DNA from: a virus
Virus record (IMG/VR): IMGVR_UViG_3300049812_001767
Location: 1-25,607 of that record
Length of the DNA: 25,607 bases
Reading direction: 5' to 3' (one strand)
The position numbers were made by a program, and so were the translations under genes. Each line of letters starts with the position of its first letter. The first letter of the stretch is position 1. Positions 1-9,790 of the stretch are shown in pieces. The notes beneath the pieces were generated by a model, which saw nothing but the letters and a program-made list of their open reading frames with translations, was not told where the DNA came from and ran no database searches.

Positions 1-3000
1 CTTCTGTCTACTAGAAATTCAGAGTTCATTAACTCCATAAAATCTTTCCAATATTGTTTTTGATTTGCAAATGCAACTGCAGCTTTAGCAGGGTTATTAA
101 AAGTCCAATTAATATAGTTAACAGACGATAAAGTTTGTAATAAACCAGATCTCATATTAAAGAACATAACAGCACCAACAGAATTATTTAACCAATTAAA
201 AAACTGATTTTCTAAACGACTTTGGCTTTGTTTTCTATTCATACCTGTAGTCATACGCTGTAGCATATCTTCAAGAGCTTCTCTAAACTTAGTTCCATAC
301 GTAGCTTGTATAGCATTCATTAGTTGGCCATTGTATTTACCGTTTTTATATTCTCCAAATATAATTTCAATATTGTCTTTCCACTCTTGTAAAGCTTTAG
401 GTCTTTTAACTAACCTAACTCCTTGAAGTAAATCACCTAGTATAGTACCAGCTCTCCATGTGTTACCTGGGTAATAATATCCATCACCTTTATTTATTGC
501 TACTAATTGATCTGCAAACTGTTGATAAGACGCGTTTGAATTAGCAAGATCTTTCATACTATTAAGTGTACTAACTGGTAAACCTTCTATTGTTATACCT
601 TGAGAATCCCAAGCTAATATTCTAATCATGTCTTGATAAGTATAACCGCCTAGGCCTGGAACTTCATCTTGCAAATTTTTAATAGGCTTACCATTTCCAA
701 CAAACGTTTTAACTAGCTGTTTATGATCTGCTATTAAAGAATTTTGATAACCGTTAATTTCATTTAAAGCTCTAGTATATGGTGCTACTAAATTGTCTTT
801 TAAAAACTCATAATCTGCATCACCTTCAGTACCTTTACCTAAAAATCTGTACAGTAAACCTGTAAAATTCTGAGCAGAAGCAGCCATAAATATATCGTCT
901 CTTACTTTGCTACCTTTTATTTCTGCTTTTACTTCTGATATATTTCTTAAAGCTTCTTCACTTAATTTTTTATTTTTAGCAGCTGTCATTCTAAATAGCT
1001 GATTTGCTATCTGTTCACCATCTAAAGCAAATCTTTCTTTAGCTTGTTGAACTCTACTTTTAACATCGGCAACTTCTACTAAATCTTTCATTGCATCAAC
1101 ATTTTGCTTAGTATCATCTGCAAAATAAATATCATTATAACCTTCAGCTATTTTACCGGCCATCCAGTTTGACTTAGCAAAAGGTGAGCTATTTCCTAAA
1201 CCTACTATATTTTCTAAAGGTAAATCTACACCTTGTGATTTTAAAAAAGCTTGTATAGCTTTTTCGGATTCAGGAGCTCTAGCAGTAAGTATAAACAAAT
1301 CTCTATCACCAGGAGTTTCCTTCATTTTTTTAAGTAATTCAAACAAAGGTCCTTTTTTACCATCTCTTACTATGTTAAAATCTGTAAAATCAAATTCAGC
1401 TCCTTTAGTTAGTAAATCTGAACCATCAGTAGCAAACTCTTCAGCCGTTAGTTCTCCTTTAGTACCATCAGGCATAGTGTAAAAAACTAAACTATTACTT
1501 TTAGCAACTGTATCATCAAAATCAAAAACTCTTATTTTTTTAACTTCTTCATTAGGTGTTCTAGCTTTAGTTAACACTTCATCTATAGTAGTCATTTTAC
1601 CTAATATTTCCGGATTAGAAGTTTTGGAATCAACTTCTTCTACCTTAGAGTCATTTAATGTTTTAGCGTTTCTTTCTTTAGGTTGTAATTGATTATTAGT
1701 ATTTTCTTCTAAAGACACTTTTTCTGGTAAAATCTTATCCTGTACTACCGTGTTTGCATCTAATGAAGGATCTTTAATTGAAAAGTAATTATCTAAATTA
1801 AAACCGCCATCTATTAATAATCTAGCATAATCAGCTGAAGATGTAGTACCACCTACTATATCTATTAACTCTGAAGCTGCTTTTACACCTACAACTTGAT
1901 CGTAGTTAGCCAATATTAAATCAGTTTCAAGACTTAAAGTTTTTAATATAGCTTCTTTTTCAATGTCATTACCAGCAGCTTTTCTTAATTTTGAAACAGT
2001 TTTTAATACATTTTCAGCTATTTTAGCATTTAAACCTGAAACTGGGCTAATGTGTTCTCCTTTAAATTTAAGGTTTTCTGCTAGTTTTTCTTCAAAAGCT
2101 TCTGCAGTTATAACATCTCCACCTTTTTTACCAGCTTTTATACTAAGTTGTGTTCTAGTTACTTCCTCAGCTAATTTAAAATACGGATGGTCTGTGTTTA
2201 TACCTTGTTCTTTATCGTCTTCAAAATATACAGATTGAGACTGCTCTGTAGGTTTTTGTATTAAAGAAACTCCAGATAAAGCCCTCCAACCTTTAGTGTT
2301 ATTAGCACTTGTTTCTAATAATCTTAGATAACCAGGTATTAAAGAAGGATTATCTGCTAGTATCTCAGCAGACTTAACTGTTATATAATTAAAAGCTTTT
2401 TTATTAGCTATATCAGCTTTTTGTAGTTGATCTATTATACCACCAGGTACTATTTTACCATCTACTAGTCCTAGTTCAGCGTACTTAGCATCAATACTAA
2501 TATCTTTTTTTAATATGTTTTCAGCTTTATTAAGTATTTTATACCCAGAGTTTATTAATCTAATATCTTCAGGGTTAAAATCTAGATTATCTTGTACTTT
2601 ACTTTTTTCAATTTTCTTTTTAATATCATCAAGTTGTTTTTTGTATGGACCAAATATAGTACCAGCTTTATCTTTTTTGCCACCGTCTAAATAGCCGTAT
2701 ATATAACCAAGAAAAGTAACTCCTCCAACTGCTTTTAAAACAGTAGGATCTATAACTTCTAGCAACTTTTTATTAAATGCGTGCATTTGTTCTGCACCTT
2801 CTTTAGTAATTTTTCCTTTTACTTGAGTATTAACTTTAAAATACTCATCAACTTGATCTTGAAGTTCTGTAGGAATATTCATATCCCTTACTTTTTGCTT
2901 GTACTGTTGAACTTCTCCAAATAAATCGTTTAATCTTATAAATATATCTTTGTAATTGTCTCTTAAATCTTTAGGTATTTTTATTTGAGCAGTCTCCCAA

Positions 3001-6000
3001 GCACTCATATCAGCACCGTTATTCATTGCTTCTGTAACAGCGTCCATTATAATTTTAGCTGACTTATCTGGGTTTAAAGCGAACCTATCTTTTGGATCTC
3101 TCTGTATTTCTCTAGCTATTTCTTCAACTGTAACTTCAGCCTGACCAACAATCTTATTTCTTTCATTATACATGTCCATCATATCATCTTGTTGAATGAC
3201 TTCCATTGTAGCGTCTTTGCCTAGGTTTTTAGCAATAACTGCATATAATTGATTTAACTTAGTGTATTTAGTACCTTTAGTTGGGTTTAAGTGATAATTA
3301 ACCCAAGCATCTTCATTATATGGAGCTTTTTCATATAGATAAACTCCATCTGCTATTTGCTCTTCTGTTTTAAAAGGTATTAAACCTTCTGCAACAGCTT
3401 TTCTAGTTTCAATAGGACCTAATCTTTTGCCTTGAATAGTAAAATCTTGAAAAGATTTATTCATGTTGGCCTGATCAATAGCATTATACATTTCTTCACC
3501 ATACGTACGTAAAAAGTTTTCAGCTCCCATATCTTGCACCATCTCTTTTATATCGTCAACTAGTTCAGTAGCATAACTATCTTGTAAAGATTTTTTAAGT
3601 TGTTTTATTGTAGGTGGTTTGCCTCTGAAAGTTTTTATTACAGCTTGCTTAGTATTTTCAAACACCTTACTTCCAGGTAGTATGCCTAAAGATTTACGCA
3701 TATTGTTTTTACCTTCAATATTTTCTTCAGTAGATAACTCTTCAACGATGTTTTCATCTGTAGTAGGCGTTGCAAAATCTCCTTTTTCTTGTTGTTGCTC
3801 TAGACTTGTGTTTTTTAATTCTTTACTTAAATCATCTAATATCTTAGGTAATCTTTTAGATAAATTGTTTCTAACATATATACCAAATGGCGAGTCTTTA
3901 AGTGAAGCGTCTCTTTTAAAAAATGTAGAGTATAAGTTATCAAACTCTTCTTCTAATCTTTGTTTTATTTCAGATACAGGTATAGCTCCTCTTGGATCTA
4001 TACTTTTATTAATAACTTCTTGTACTAATGGACCTTTATTTCTTTCAACTAAACTATTTTCTGCTCTTCGCTTAGCACCAATACCTGACTTAGGATCTTC
4101 AATTGTAGCTACATCTTGAGCATTTTGAATACCTTTATTAAGTACTTTAACTCTCTTTTGTAGTTTAGTAAGCTGTTTGGTATAATCTACAGAAACCATA
4201 TCTGCTTTTCTAGCAGTTAAATCTTTTATTTTATTTATTATATTAGTTTTTTCTTCTATATTTTCTTGAGTAGTAGCTGCTCTATCTTTACTTTCTGTTT
4301 TATCAGTTGTTGTTCCTTCTATACCAAGAGTAGGTTTTACTTTAGTCTTAAACTTAGTTTCAGCATCTTCATCTACTATTGGTTCAAAAGGAGTTCTATC
4401 TCCTTTAGCAAAATCTTTTAAGTAATCTATAAAATCGCTGTCTTTTTCAAACTTAATAGTTCCTAAATTAGGTAATTTGCTTTTTAATGATTTAGGTAAT
4501 TTGTTATATAACTTTCTTAATGACTTCTTGTATATATTTTTTATACTAGTTAAAGATGTTTTAACGTTATCATCATACTTTACAGCATCAATAAAATTAG
4601 CTATTATTTCATCTGCTAATTCTAAATCACTAGATCCTTTTTCTTCGTATTTTTTTAATATATCTAAATATTTAGAGTTTTCTACAGTTATATTTCCGTT
4701 TTCAATTTCATTTATAATAGCATTAGCCATAGCAAAAGTAGAACTTTCATCACCTGTACTTCTTTCAATATCATCTACTATTTTATGAAACTCTTCATGA
4801 CCAGCTTTATCTTCTCCTATTATTAAACCTGTTTGCTCATCATAAATAAAATATTGCTTGCCGTCTTTATCTCTATAAAATTTAGCAGCATTACCTTTCA
4901 TTGATGTTCCTATCTCTTGAGCTTTTTCTTCTGCTTCTATAGGGTTTTTAGCAACTATAATAGTAGCATCAGGATAATCTTGCTCTTGTTTTTTAGCGCT
5001 CTCTCTTATAGACTTTATTGTTGGATCTACTTTTTTATCAATAGTTTCTGCTTCTTCATCAAACTCACCTTCAACAGTAGTTTGTAAAGCTAACTGTTTT
5101 AATTTTTCATCGGTGCCTTTTAGTTCTTCTATTTTAGCAGCAGCTAAACTTGGATCTAAGTTTTTTATTTCTTCTTCTAGCTCTGATTTGTTTAACATTA
5201 AATCAAAAGCTTCTTTAGCATCTTTGACATTTAAATCTGCTGGTATCTTCTGTAATATATTATGTATTTTTTCAGCTTGTTTTATTTCTTCATTTACTTT
5301 ATCTATTTGCTCTTGAGTAACTGAATCAATAGATTTTAACTCTGCAAGTTTTATAGCTTTCCATATTCTATATTGTTGAGGATCTCTTATTTGTAAATAA
5401 GATTTTAATTGATCTTCATTTTGTTTTTTTAACTCGTTTATATCATTAGCTTTAGTAGCTATTTCAACAGCAGCATTAAAACCTGAATAAGCACCTACAG
5501 TCATTAAGCTAACCCAAACAACATCAGCAGTGTTTTCTTTCCATTGATCTGATAAAAACTCTGCAACCTCAAAACCTTGTTTAGTATCTAAATTTTTTAA
5601 AGAGTTATATAATTGTCTAGTTAATCTTTCAACCTCTTCTTGAGTAACTTCTACTGAAACTTCTGTAGCTCCTATAACAGGTATGCTGAATAATTTTTGC
5701 GCAGCAAACTTTTTAACTACATTATTTAAAGCTTCTCTAGTTGTAACCCCTTTTTTAAACATAGAGTTTATAAGTCTAAGAGTTAAAGCTTTGCCACCTG
5801 GCGTAGCCATAGCGTCAATACCTATTTTATCTAATAAACTTATAGCATAAGACAAACCTGTACTAAGTATTATCTCTTCAGTAGGCGTCATTTTAACTAA
5901 CCTACCTTTTTTTCTATAATTTAATATTTCAAATTTAAAATCATGAGCAGTTCTAGACATCATAGGTAAGTTTATATTTAATAAAGCTTTACCTATTTGA

Positions 6001-8462
6001 CCTATTTTTTGAGATCTAGTAAGATTTTTACTTTTAAGTAATTTTAATAATTTAGTTTTTCTCAACTTGCTAGTTCTACCTAATAAAGATATTCCACCTT
6101 TCATAGTGTATATATCCATTATTAATTCAACTAAAGCTTTTTCAACTTGCCCAATTCTACTAGCTTGAAAGTCTTGATTAAATTTATCAAATTCTTTATC
6201 GTCACCAGGTTTTATATCTAAAGCTCTCATTATTTCCTCAGAACCTTCTACAACTCTTACGATACTTTCAGCCATTTTATCAGCAAACTCTTCTCTACTA
6301 GTAGCTAAAGCTGCAGCTTGCAAACCTTGCAGCATTAATTCTACAATACCAGCTGGAAGCTTTACAAAAGTATCTTTTATCCTGTTTAATAATGTAGCTA
6401 CATAGTCAGCTATACTACCCTCAACATCTTGCTTTTTTTGTAATTTAATTTTCTCAAGAAGCGTTGTAAGTTGTTTGCCTAAAATAACTTCATTGTCTTT
6501 TATTAAAGCTTGTAAATAATTTAACTTATCTTGGTAATCTACAATTTTATCTACAACTTCATTAAATTTATCTTCATTATTAGATATTATTTCTAATAAA
6601 GGCAAATTATTATTTTGTTCTTCTAGTATTAAATCACTATTTAAAGTAATACTTACGCCTGTTTCAGGGCTAGTTACTATAACATTATCATCAACTTTCT
6701 TTGTGTCAAAATTAGAAAAAGGTTTTTTAGTATATTCTTCTATTAAATTATTAAAGTAATCTAATTTAGCATTATATGAAGGTACTAACCTGTTATATTC
6801 TGATATTTTATTAGTATCTTTTAAGTCTTCCATCTGCTGTTTACTAATTTTTTTATCAGTAAAAGCATCTAGCATAGCCTCTGTATAAGCCTGCTTTAAG
6901 GAGCTAACCTTATCTTCTATATCTTTTTTGTCTTGCATTACATTAGAGTTAGCTAAATCAGCTTGTAACTGATCTATTTGTGCCATTAAGTTATTGCTAA
7001 CTCTTTGTTGATCTTTATATATTTCTTCTATGTTTAAAAGATTTTCTGAGTCATCGTAGTCTCTATTGTAATCTGTTTTATTTTCTTTTAAAAACTTTTT
7101 TAATTGGTTAACGCCATTTATATTGTTGTTTCTAGCTTGAGATATACTTAAACCATCCATATTGTCTAAGTCTATAGGTAAGAATAAAAAGTCAATATCT
7201 ATAGACTTGGCAACTTCACCATTACTATTTAAAGGTTCGCCATCGTAAAGATTTAAAAATACATCATCTCTCTCTGTATCGTTAAATACATTTTCATCTT
7301 GAACATCTGCATATAATTTTCCATTTTCATACTTAAACCCGTAAGCTCTAAACTCAGACTCATTAAATTTTTCCCAAAGCTGATCATTACCAACGTCGTC
7401 CATGCTAGGTAGATTAGACAATGCGCTTTCAAAAGATTTATTATTAGGACCTGTAAAAACTTCTTCTTCAAATAAAGTGCTAGGCTCTGGATCATACCAA
7501 TCATCTTTGTATTTTTGAACTTGAGAGTTCCAATACGCATCATTTTGAAATTTACTTATTTCATCTTTAGTTATAGCTACTTCTAGTTCTGGTAAAGTAT
7601 ACTCTTGCCCTTGATTAGCTTGAGTTTCTATATTTCCAGCAGAGTCAGATAATACAACTCGATCGTCTTGACCTATATCTTGTTGTATTGTAACTTCTTC
7701 CGTTTCCAACAAAGGTTCATAACCACCTTCACCATCAGGCTTAAACATACCAGGTATAGGAGTTGCCTTAGTAACTGTAATTTTTTCTTTAGTATCACCA
7801 GGTATAATACCTATAGCTTGTTTAACGTCACCTGTTGGTCCTACAGCTTTATTGTTTTGTCTAATAAAATTAGCTGTGCTTTCTTCTAGTTCATCTAACT
7901 CTATAAAAGGTTTTTCACCTGGTTCGTCACCTAGGTTTAAATTAGTAACAGAGTCAATATCTAGATCTTTAGCTATTATAGATGTAATTTCCTCTATAGT
8001 TAATCCTTTTTTTCTTTTTTCAACACCTTCTACGTCATCTTTATTTAATGGCCCCTCATACCAATTATCAATTGTATCTTTAACATACTTATCTAGCTTT
8101 TTGTTTCCAGTATTTATAGTAGTAGACGGTTCAATAACTTCAGGTAAAGATTGTTTTAATTTACCTATAATTTTAACTTTTCTTTTCTCTCTTTTTTTAG
8201 CAAAATGAGGTTTATAATCTTTGGATGTTAACTTTGGAGTTGATTTAGAGATAGTAGGTATCTTACTAGTAGGCGTCTTACCAGTCTTTACCTTGGGCGG
8301 CTTACCTGCTTGCTTAGCGAGTTTTTCGGCTTGCTTTTTTCTTTTTTTAGCTTCTTTTTCAGCAAGTCTAACATCTTTAGGTTTTTGTTTTTGGGACTTT
8401 GATCCTTTAAATCCCCCAAAAAGTCCAAACCTATTTGCCTTGTTTTTAGGTGGAGTTGCCAT
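1..8462 (-). CDS. Giant multidomain virion protein (3' end outside window)
   Basis: Reading from the ATG at 8462, the frame stays open for 2820 codons to the left edge, so the protein exceeds 2820 residues and its stop is not in the window. In order: a Lys/Arg-rich low-complexity N-terminus (about 1-105); long, mostly helical charged stretches; hydrophobic segments at about 981-1004 and 1907-1925; a peptidase-like HEEFH motif at 1222-1226; a HAD-phosphatase domain at about 2310-2462; then a region (about 2465-2820) whose texture I associate with giant proteins of marine phages and 'large polyvalent protein' domains. It starts one base after the stop of the upstream gene (TAA-T-ATG) without a Shine-Dalgarno site, so it is probably translationally coupled. 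Following two internal-virion-like genes, it is most likely an ejected internal protein. I saw no RNA polymerase DxDGD loop and no obvious lysozyme motif in the part present. The frame is certain; the functional reading is inference. Confidence 0.9.
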   Translation of the reverse strand, partial: MATPPKNKANRFGLFGGFKGSKSQKQKPKDVRLAEKEAKKRKKQAEKLAKQAGKPPKVKTGKTPTSKIPTISKSTPKLTSKDYKPHFAKKREKRKVKIIGKLKQSLPEVIEPSTTINTGNKKLDKYVKDTIDNWYEGPLNKDDVEGVEKRKKGLTIEEITSIIAKDLDIDSVTNLNLGDEPGEKPFIELDELEESTANFIRQNNKAVGPTGDVKQAIGIIPGDTKEKITVTKATPIPGMFKPDGEGGYEPLLETEEVTIQQDIGQDDRVVLSDSAGNIETQANQGQEYTLPELEVAITKDEISKFQNDAYWNSQVQKYKDDWYDPEPSTLFEEEVFTGPNNKSFESALSNLPSMDDVGNDQLWEKFNESEFRAYGFKYENGKLYADVQDENVFNDTERDDVFLNLYDGEPLNSNGEVAKSIDIDFLFLPIDLDNMDGLSISQARNNNINGVNQLKKFLKENKTDYNRDYDDSENLLNIEEIYKDQQRVSNNLMAQIDQLQADLANSNVMQDKKDIEDKVSSLKQAYTEAMLDAFTDKKISKQQMEDLKDTNKISEYNRLVPSYNAKLDYFNNLIEEYTKKPFSNFDTKKVDDNVIVTSPETGVSITLNSDLILEEQNNNLPLLEIISNNEDKFNEVVDKIVDYQDKLNYLQALIKDNEVILGKQLTTLLEKIKLQKKQDVEGSIADYVATLLNRIKDTFVKLPAGIVELMLQGLQAAALATSREEFADKMAESIVRVVEGSEEIMRALDIKPGDDKEFDKFNQDFQASRIGQVEKALVELIMDIYTMKGGISLLGRTSKLRKTKLLKLLKSKNLTRSQKIGQIGKALLNINLPMMSRTAHDFKFEILNYRKKGRLVKMTPTEEIILSTGLSYAISLLDKIGIDAMATPGGKALTLRLINSMFKKGVTTREALNNVVKKFAAQKLFSIPVIGATEVSVEVTQEEVERLTRQLYNSLKNLDTKQGFEVAEFLSDQWKENTADVVWVSLMTVGAYSGFNAAVEIATKANDINELKKQNEDQLKSYLQIRDPQQYRIWKAIKLAELKSIDSVTQEQIDKVNEEIKQAEKIHNILQKIPADLNVKDAKEAFDLMLNKSELEEEIKNLDPSLAAAKIEELKGTDEKLKQLALQTTVEGEFDEEAETIDKKVDPTIKSIRESAKKQEQDYPDATIIVAKNPIEAEEKAQEIGTSMKGNAAKFYRDKDGKQYFIYDEQTGLIIGEDKAGHEEFHKIVDDIERSTGDESSTFAMANAIINEIENGNITVENSKYLDILKKYEEKGSSDLELADEIIANFIDAVKYDDNVKTSLTSIKNIYKKSLRKLYNKLPKSLKSKLPNLGTIKFEKDSDFIDYLKDFAKGDRTPFEPIVDEDAETKFKTKVKPTLGIEGTTTDKTESKDRAATTQENIEEKTNIINKIKDLTARKADMVSVDYTKQLTKLQKRVKVLNKGIQNAQDVATIEDPKSGIGAKRRAENSLVERNKGPLVQEVINKSIDPRGAIPVSEIKQRLEEEFDNLYSTFFKRDASLKDSPFGIYVRNNLSKRLPKILDDLSKELKNTSLEQQQEKGDFATPTTDENIVEELSTEENIEGKNNMRKSLGILPGSKVFENTKQAVIKTFRGKPPTIKQLKKSLQDSYATELVDDIKEMVQDMGAENFLRTYGEEMYNAIDQANMNKSFQDFTIQGKRLGPIETRKAVAEGLIPFKTEEQIADGVYLYEKAPYNEDAWVNYHLNPTKGTKYTKLNQLYAVIAKNLGKDATMEVIQQDDMMDMYNERNKIVGQAEVTVEEIAREIQRDPKDRFALNPDKSAKIIMDAVTEAMNNGADMSAWETAQIKIPKDLRDNYKDIFIRLNDLFGEVQQYKQKVRDMNIPTELQDQVDEYFKVNTQVKGKITKEGAEQMHAFNKKLLEVIDPTVLKAVGGVTFLGYIYGYLDGGKKDKAGTIFGPYKKQLDDIKKKIEKSKVQDNLDFNPEDIRLINSGYKILNKAENILKKDISIDAKYAELGLVDGKIVPGGIIDQLQKADIANKKAFNYITVKSAEILADNPSLIPGYLRLLETSANNTKGWRALSGVSLIQKPTEQSQSVYFEDDKEQGINTDHPYFKLAEEVTRTQLSIKAGKKGGDVITAEAFEEKLAENLKFKGEHISPVSGLNAKIAENVLKTVSKLRKAAGNDIEKEAILKTLSLETDLILANYDQVVGVKAASELIDIVGGTTSSADYARLLIDGGFNLDNYFSIKDPSLDANTVVQDKILPEKVSLEENTNNQLQPKERNAKTLNDSKVEEVDSKTSNPEILGKMTTIDEVLTKARTPNEEVKKIRVFDFDDTVAKSNSLVFYTMPDGTKGELTAEEFATDGSDLLTKGAEFDFTDFNIVRDGKKGPLFELLKKMKETPGDRDLFILTARAPESEKAIQAFLKSQGVDLPLENIVGLGNSSPFAKSNWMAGKIAEGYNDIYFADDTKQNVDAMKDLVEVADVKSRVQQAKERFALDGEQIANQLFRMTAAKNKKLSEEALRNISEVKAEIKGSKVRDDIFMAASAQNFTGLLYRFLGKGTEGDADYEFLKDNLVAPYTRALNEINGYQNSLIADHKQLVKTFVGNGKPIKNLQDEVPGLGGYTYQDMIRILAWDSQGITIEGLPVSTLNSMKDLANSNASYQQFADQLVAINKGDGYYYPGNTWRAGTILGDLLQGVRLVKRPKALQEWKDNIEIIFGEYKNGKYNGQLMNAIQATYGTKFREALEDMLQRMTTGMNRKQSQSRLENQFFNWLNNSVGAVMFFNMRSGLLQTLSSVNYINWTFNNPAKAAVAFANQKQYWKDFMELMNSEFLVDR
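1077..1535 (-). other. HAD-superfamily phosphatase domain inside the giant protein
   Basis: All four HAD motifs appear in order at sensible spacing. Motif I is VFDFDDT, with the expected nucleophile D2314 and acid/base D2316. Motif II is FILTAR, with T2393. Motif III is the lysine K2430 in FAKSNW. Motif IV is IYFADDT, with D2449 and D2450. A cap-like insertion of about 70 residues lies between motifs I and II. In this superfamily these residues form a Mg2+-dependent phospho-aspartate active site, so the domain looks catalytically intact. The substrate cannot be told from sequence. HAD domains in phages include the 3'-phosphatase of T4 polynucleotide kinase and nucleotidases, and either a nucleic-acid end or a nucleotide is conceivable. 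Confidence 0.82.
4578..4880 (-). other. Zinc metallopeptidase-like (HExxH) segment of the giant protein
   Basis: The residues H1222-E-E-F-H1226 match the HExxH zinc signature and sit at the start of a predicted helix, after strand-like segments (FIYDEQTGLIIGED). About 59 residues downstream, E1285 in ADEIIANF resembles the third ligand on the second helix of gluzincin peptidases, which is often written E-x-x-A-N. Such peptidases use two His and one Glu to hold zinc, with the HExxH Glu as catalytic base. HExxH occurs by chance in long proteins, so the downstream Glu context is what makes this worth recording. Possible roles are self-processing of the giant protein or cleavage of a host protein or peptidoglycan peptide. 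Confidence 0.5.
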
Positions 8463-8463
8463 A

Positions 8464-9780
8464 TTAATTTATAATATTTAATTTTTCATCTGTATTAAAT
8501 TCAGTCATTTCCTCTGTTAGATTATCTGATGGAAGCTCTTGATCAATTAATGTTCTAGTAACTTCACCTGTTTCTGGATCAACTGTTTTTTCAAATGTAC
8601 TTTTTAAACCTTGTTGAGATATTTTAACATCTATCATAGGATAAGCATGTTCCTGAGCATAGCTGTTGTTTAAAGCAGCTTGAGTAATTTCTCTATCCCA
8701 TATAACCTCTGGTGAATTAGCCCTATCATAAGATACTTGAGCGCCTGTGTAATTACCTATTATAGATGTACCATTTTTATTGTAATCATTGATAGGATCT
8801 GTCATGCCGTATGGATTATCTTTCCACAATGTTTTTATTTTAAGTTGCATAGGATCAAGCTCTACATCGTCTAGATCTTTTATAGAACTATACACACCTA
8901 AAGTTTGACTTAGTGCCTGAGGATATATACTAGAGCTATACTGTTGGTTATTTAGTATAGCTTCCTGTGGATAATTAGCTATGTCACTAAGTACATTATT
9001 ACCTTCTTCAAAGGTGATTTTACCTTTTTCATTAGGTTTAATTTTTTTATTTTCAAAAACTTTTTCAATAACACTTTGTTTTCCTTCACCTCCACCTATC
9101 ATGTTGTTAGTAACATCTTTCATATCTCCATTTAATTGCACTAAGGATGGGGAATTTGGGTCTAATAATGTTGAATTAAATTTATTCATATCAAACTTAG
9201 AACTACCTTTTAAACCAAAGCGTATATTGGTTCCGTCTTCACTAAGAGTAGCTTCCATATTTTTAAAATCAGGATCAGTTATTAAACTAGAACCTAATTT
9301 AAATATATCATTATCTATTAAGTGAGTGTTAATAGATTTAGGACCACCTCTAGGAACATCTAATGAAGCAGCTAATTCTGTTTTTATGTTATTTAAACCA
9401 GTCATAGTCCCCTTCAAACCATCTGCTAGTTTTAACATTTGATTAGCTGCAAATTTATTTCCTTCAGCTATATGTTTTAAATACTTATCTTTAGCATCCA
9501 TGCCTAACTGTTGTAGAAAAGCATTAGGTTCACTAGGTGTTTTTAAATTAGCAGTTACATTTTGGTTTTCTTGAACTTTATTTTTCTCTAATAAATCTAA
9601 TATTTCATTGTTTTGATCTTGTAAAGTTTTAAAATTTTTTGCAACTCCATTGTCTTCTTCAGCTGTAGCATCAGATTGAGCAAAACTTTTAAGATCTTCG
9701 TTAAATTTTGATATTTCTGCATTAGCTTGTTTTAAGCCAGCTGCGTTGTCTATTATTGCTGGTTGTCTGTAAGTTCCCAT
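8464..9780 (-). CDS. Probable internal virion protein (438 aa)
   Basis: I do not recognise a named domain. The N-terminal third (about 5-160) is helical and rich in Asn, Lys, Gln and Glu, with a likely coiled-coil around 20-70; the rest is mixed alpha/beta with many Asp/Asn-rich loops. There is no signal peptide or membrane segment. It lies between a small membrane-prone protein and the giant gene, which is where podoviruses place their ejection proteins (T7 gp14-gp15-gp16, P22 gp7-gp20-gp16). The start ATG at 9780 follows the upstream stop by 10 bases with an AATAAAC leader and no Shine-Dalgarno site. The role as an ejected or internal head protein comes from gene order only; a tail component is the alternative. 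Confidence 0.72.
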   Translation of the reverse strand: MGTYRQPAIIDNAAGLKQANAEISKFNEDLKSFAQSDATAEEDNGVAKNFKTLQDQNNEILDLLEKNKVQENQNVTANLKTPSEPNAFLQQLGMDAKDKYLKHIAEGNKFAANQMLKLADGLKGTMTGLNNIKTELAASLDVPRGGPKSINTHLIDNDIFKLGSSLITDPDFKNMEATLSEDGTNIRFGLKGSSKFDMNKFNSTLLDPNSPSLVQLNGDMKDVTNNMIGGGEGKQSVIEKVFENKKIKPNEKGKITFEEGNNVLSDIANYPQEAILNNQQYSSSIYPQALSQTLGVYSSIKDLDDVELDPMQLKIKTLWKDNPYGMTDPINDYNKNGTSIIGNYTGAQVSYDRANSPEVIWDREITQAALNNSYAQEHAYPMIDVKISQQGLKSTFEKTVDPETGEVTRTLIDQELPSDNLTEEMTEFNTDEKLNIIN

Positions 9781-9790
9781 GTTTATTATA

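Noticed and set aside
1509-1529. DFDDT as the DxDGD catalytic loop of a virion RNA polymerase
   Set aside because: The remaining HAD motifs (T2393, K2430, D2449/D2450) follow at correct spacing, and no polymerase context is visible.
1963-5316. Several plus-strand open frames of 67-166 codons
   Set aside because: They are antisense to the giant gene; their Ser/Leu/Phe-rich products are what an AT-rich Glu/Lys/Asn-rich gene gives when read backwards.
7253-7543. A 96-codon minus-strand frame inside the giant gene
   Set aside because: It lies in a different frame from the continuous 2820-codon reading, and its translation looks like low-complexity Leu/Met/Lys noise.
8981-9325. A 114-codon plus-strand frame
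   Set aside because: It is antisense to the 438-residue gene, is rich in Ser/Leu/Phe and has no independent support.
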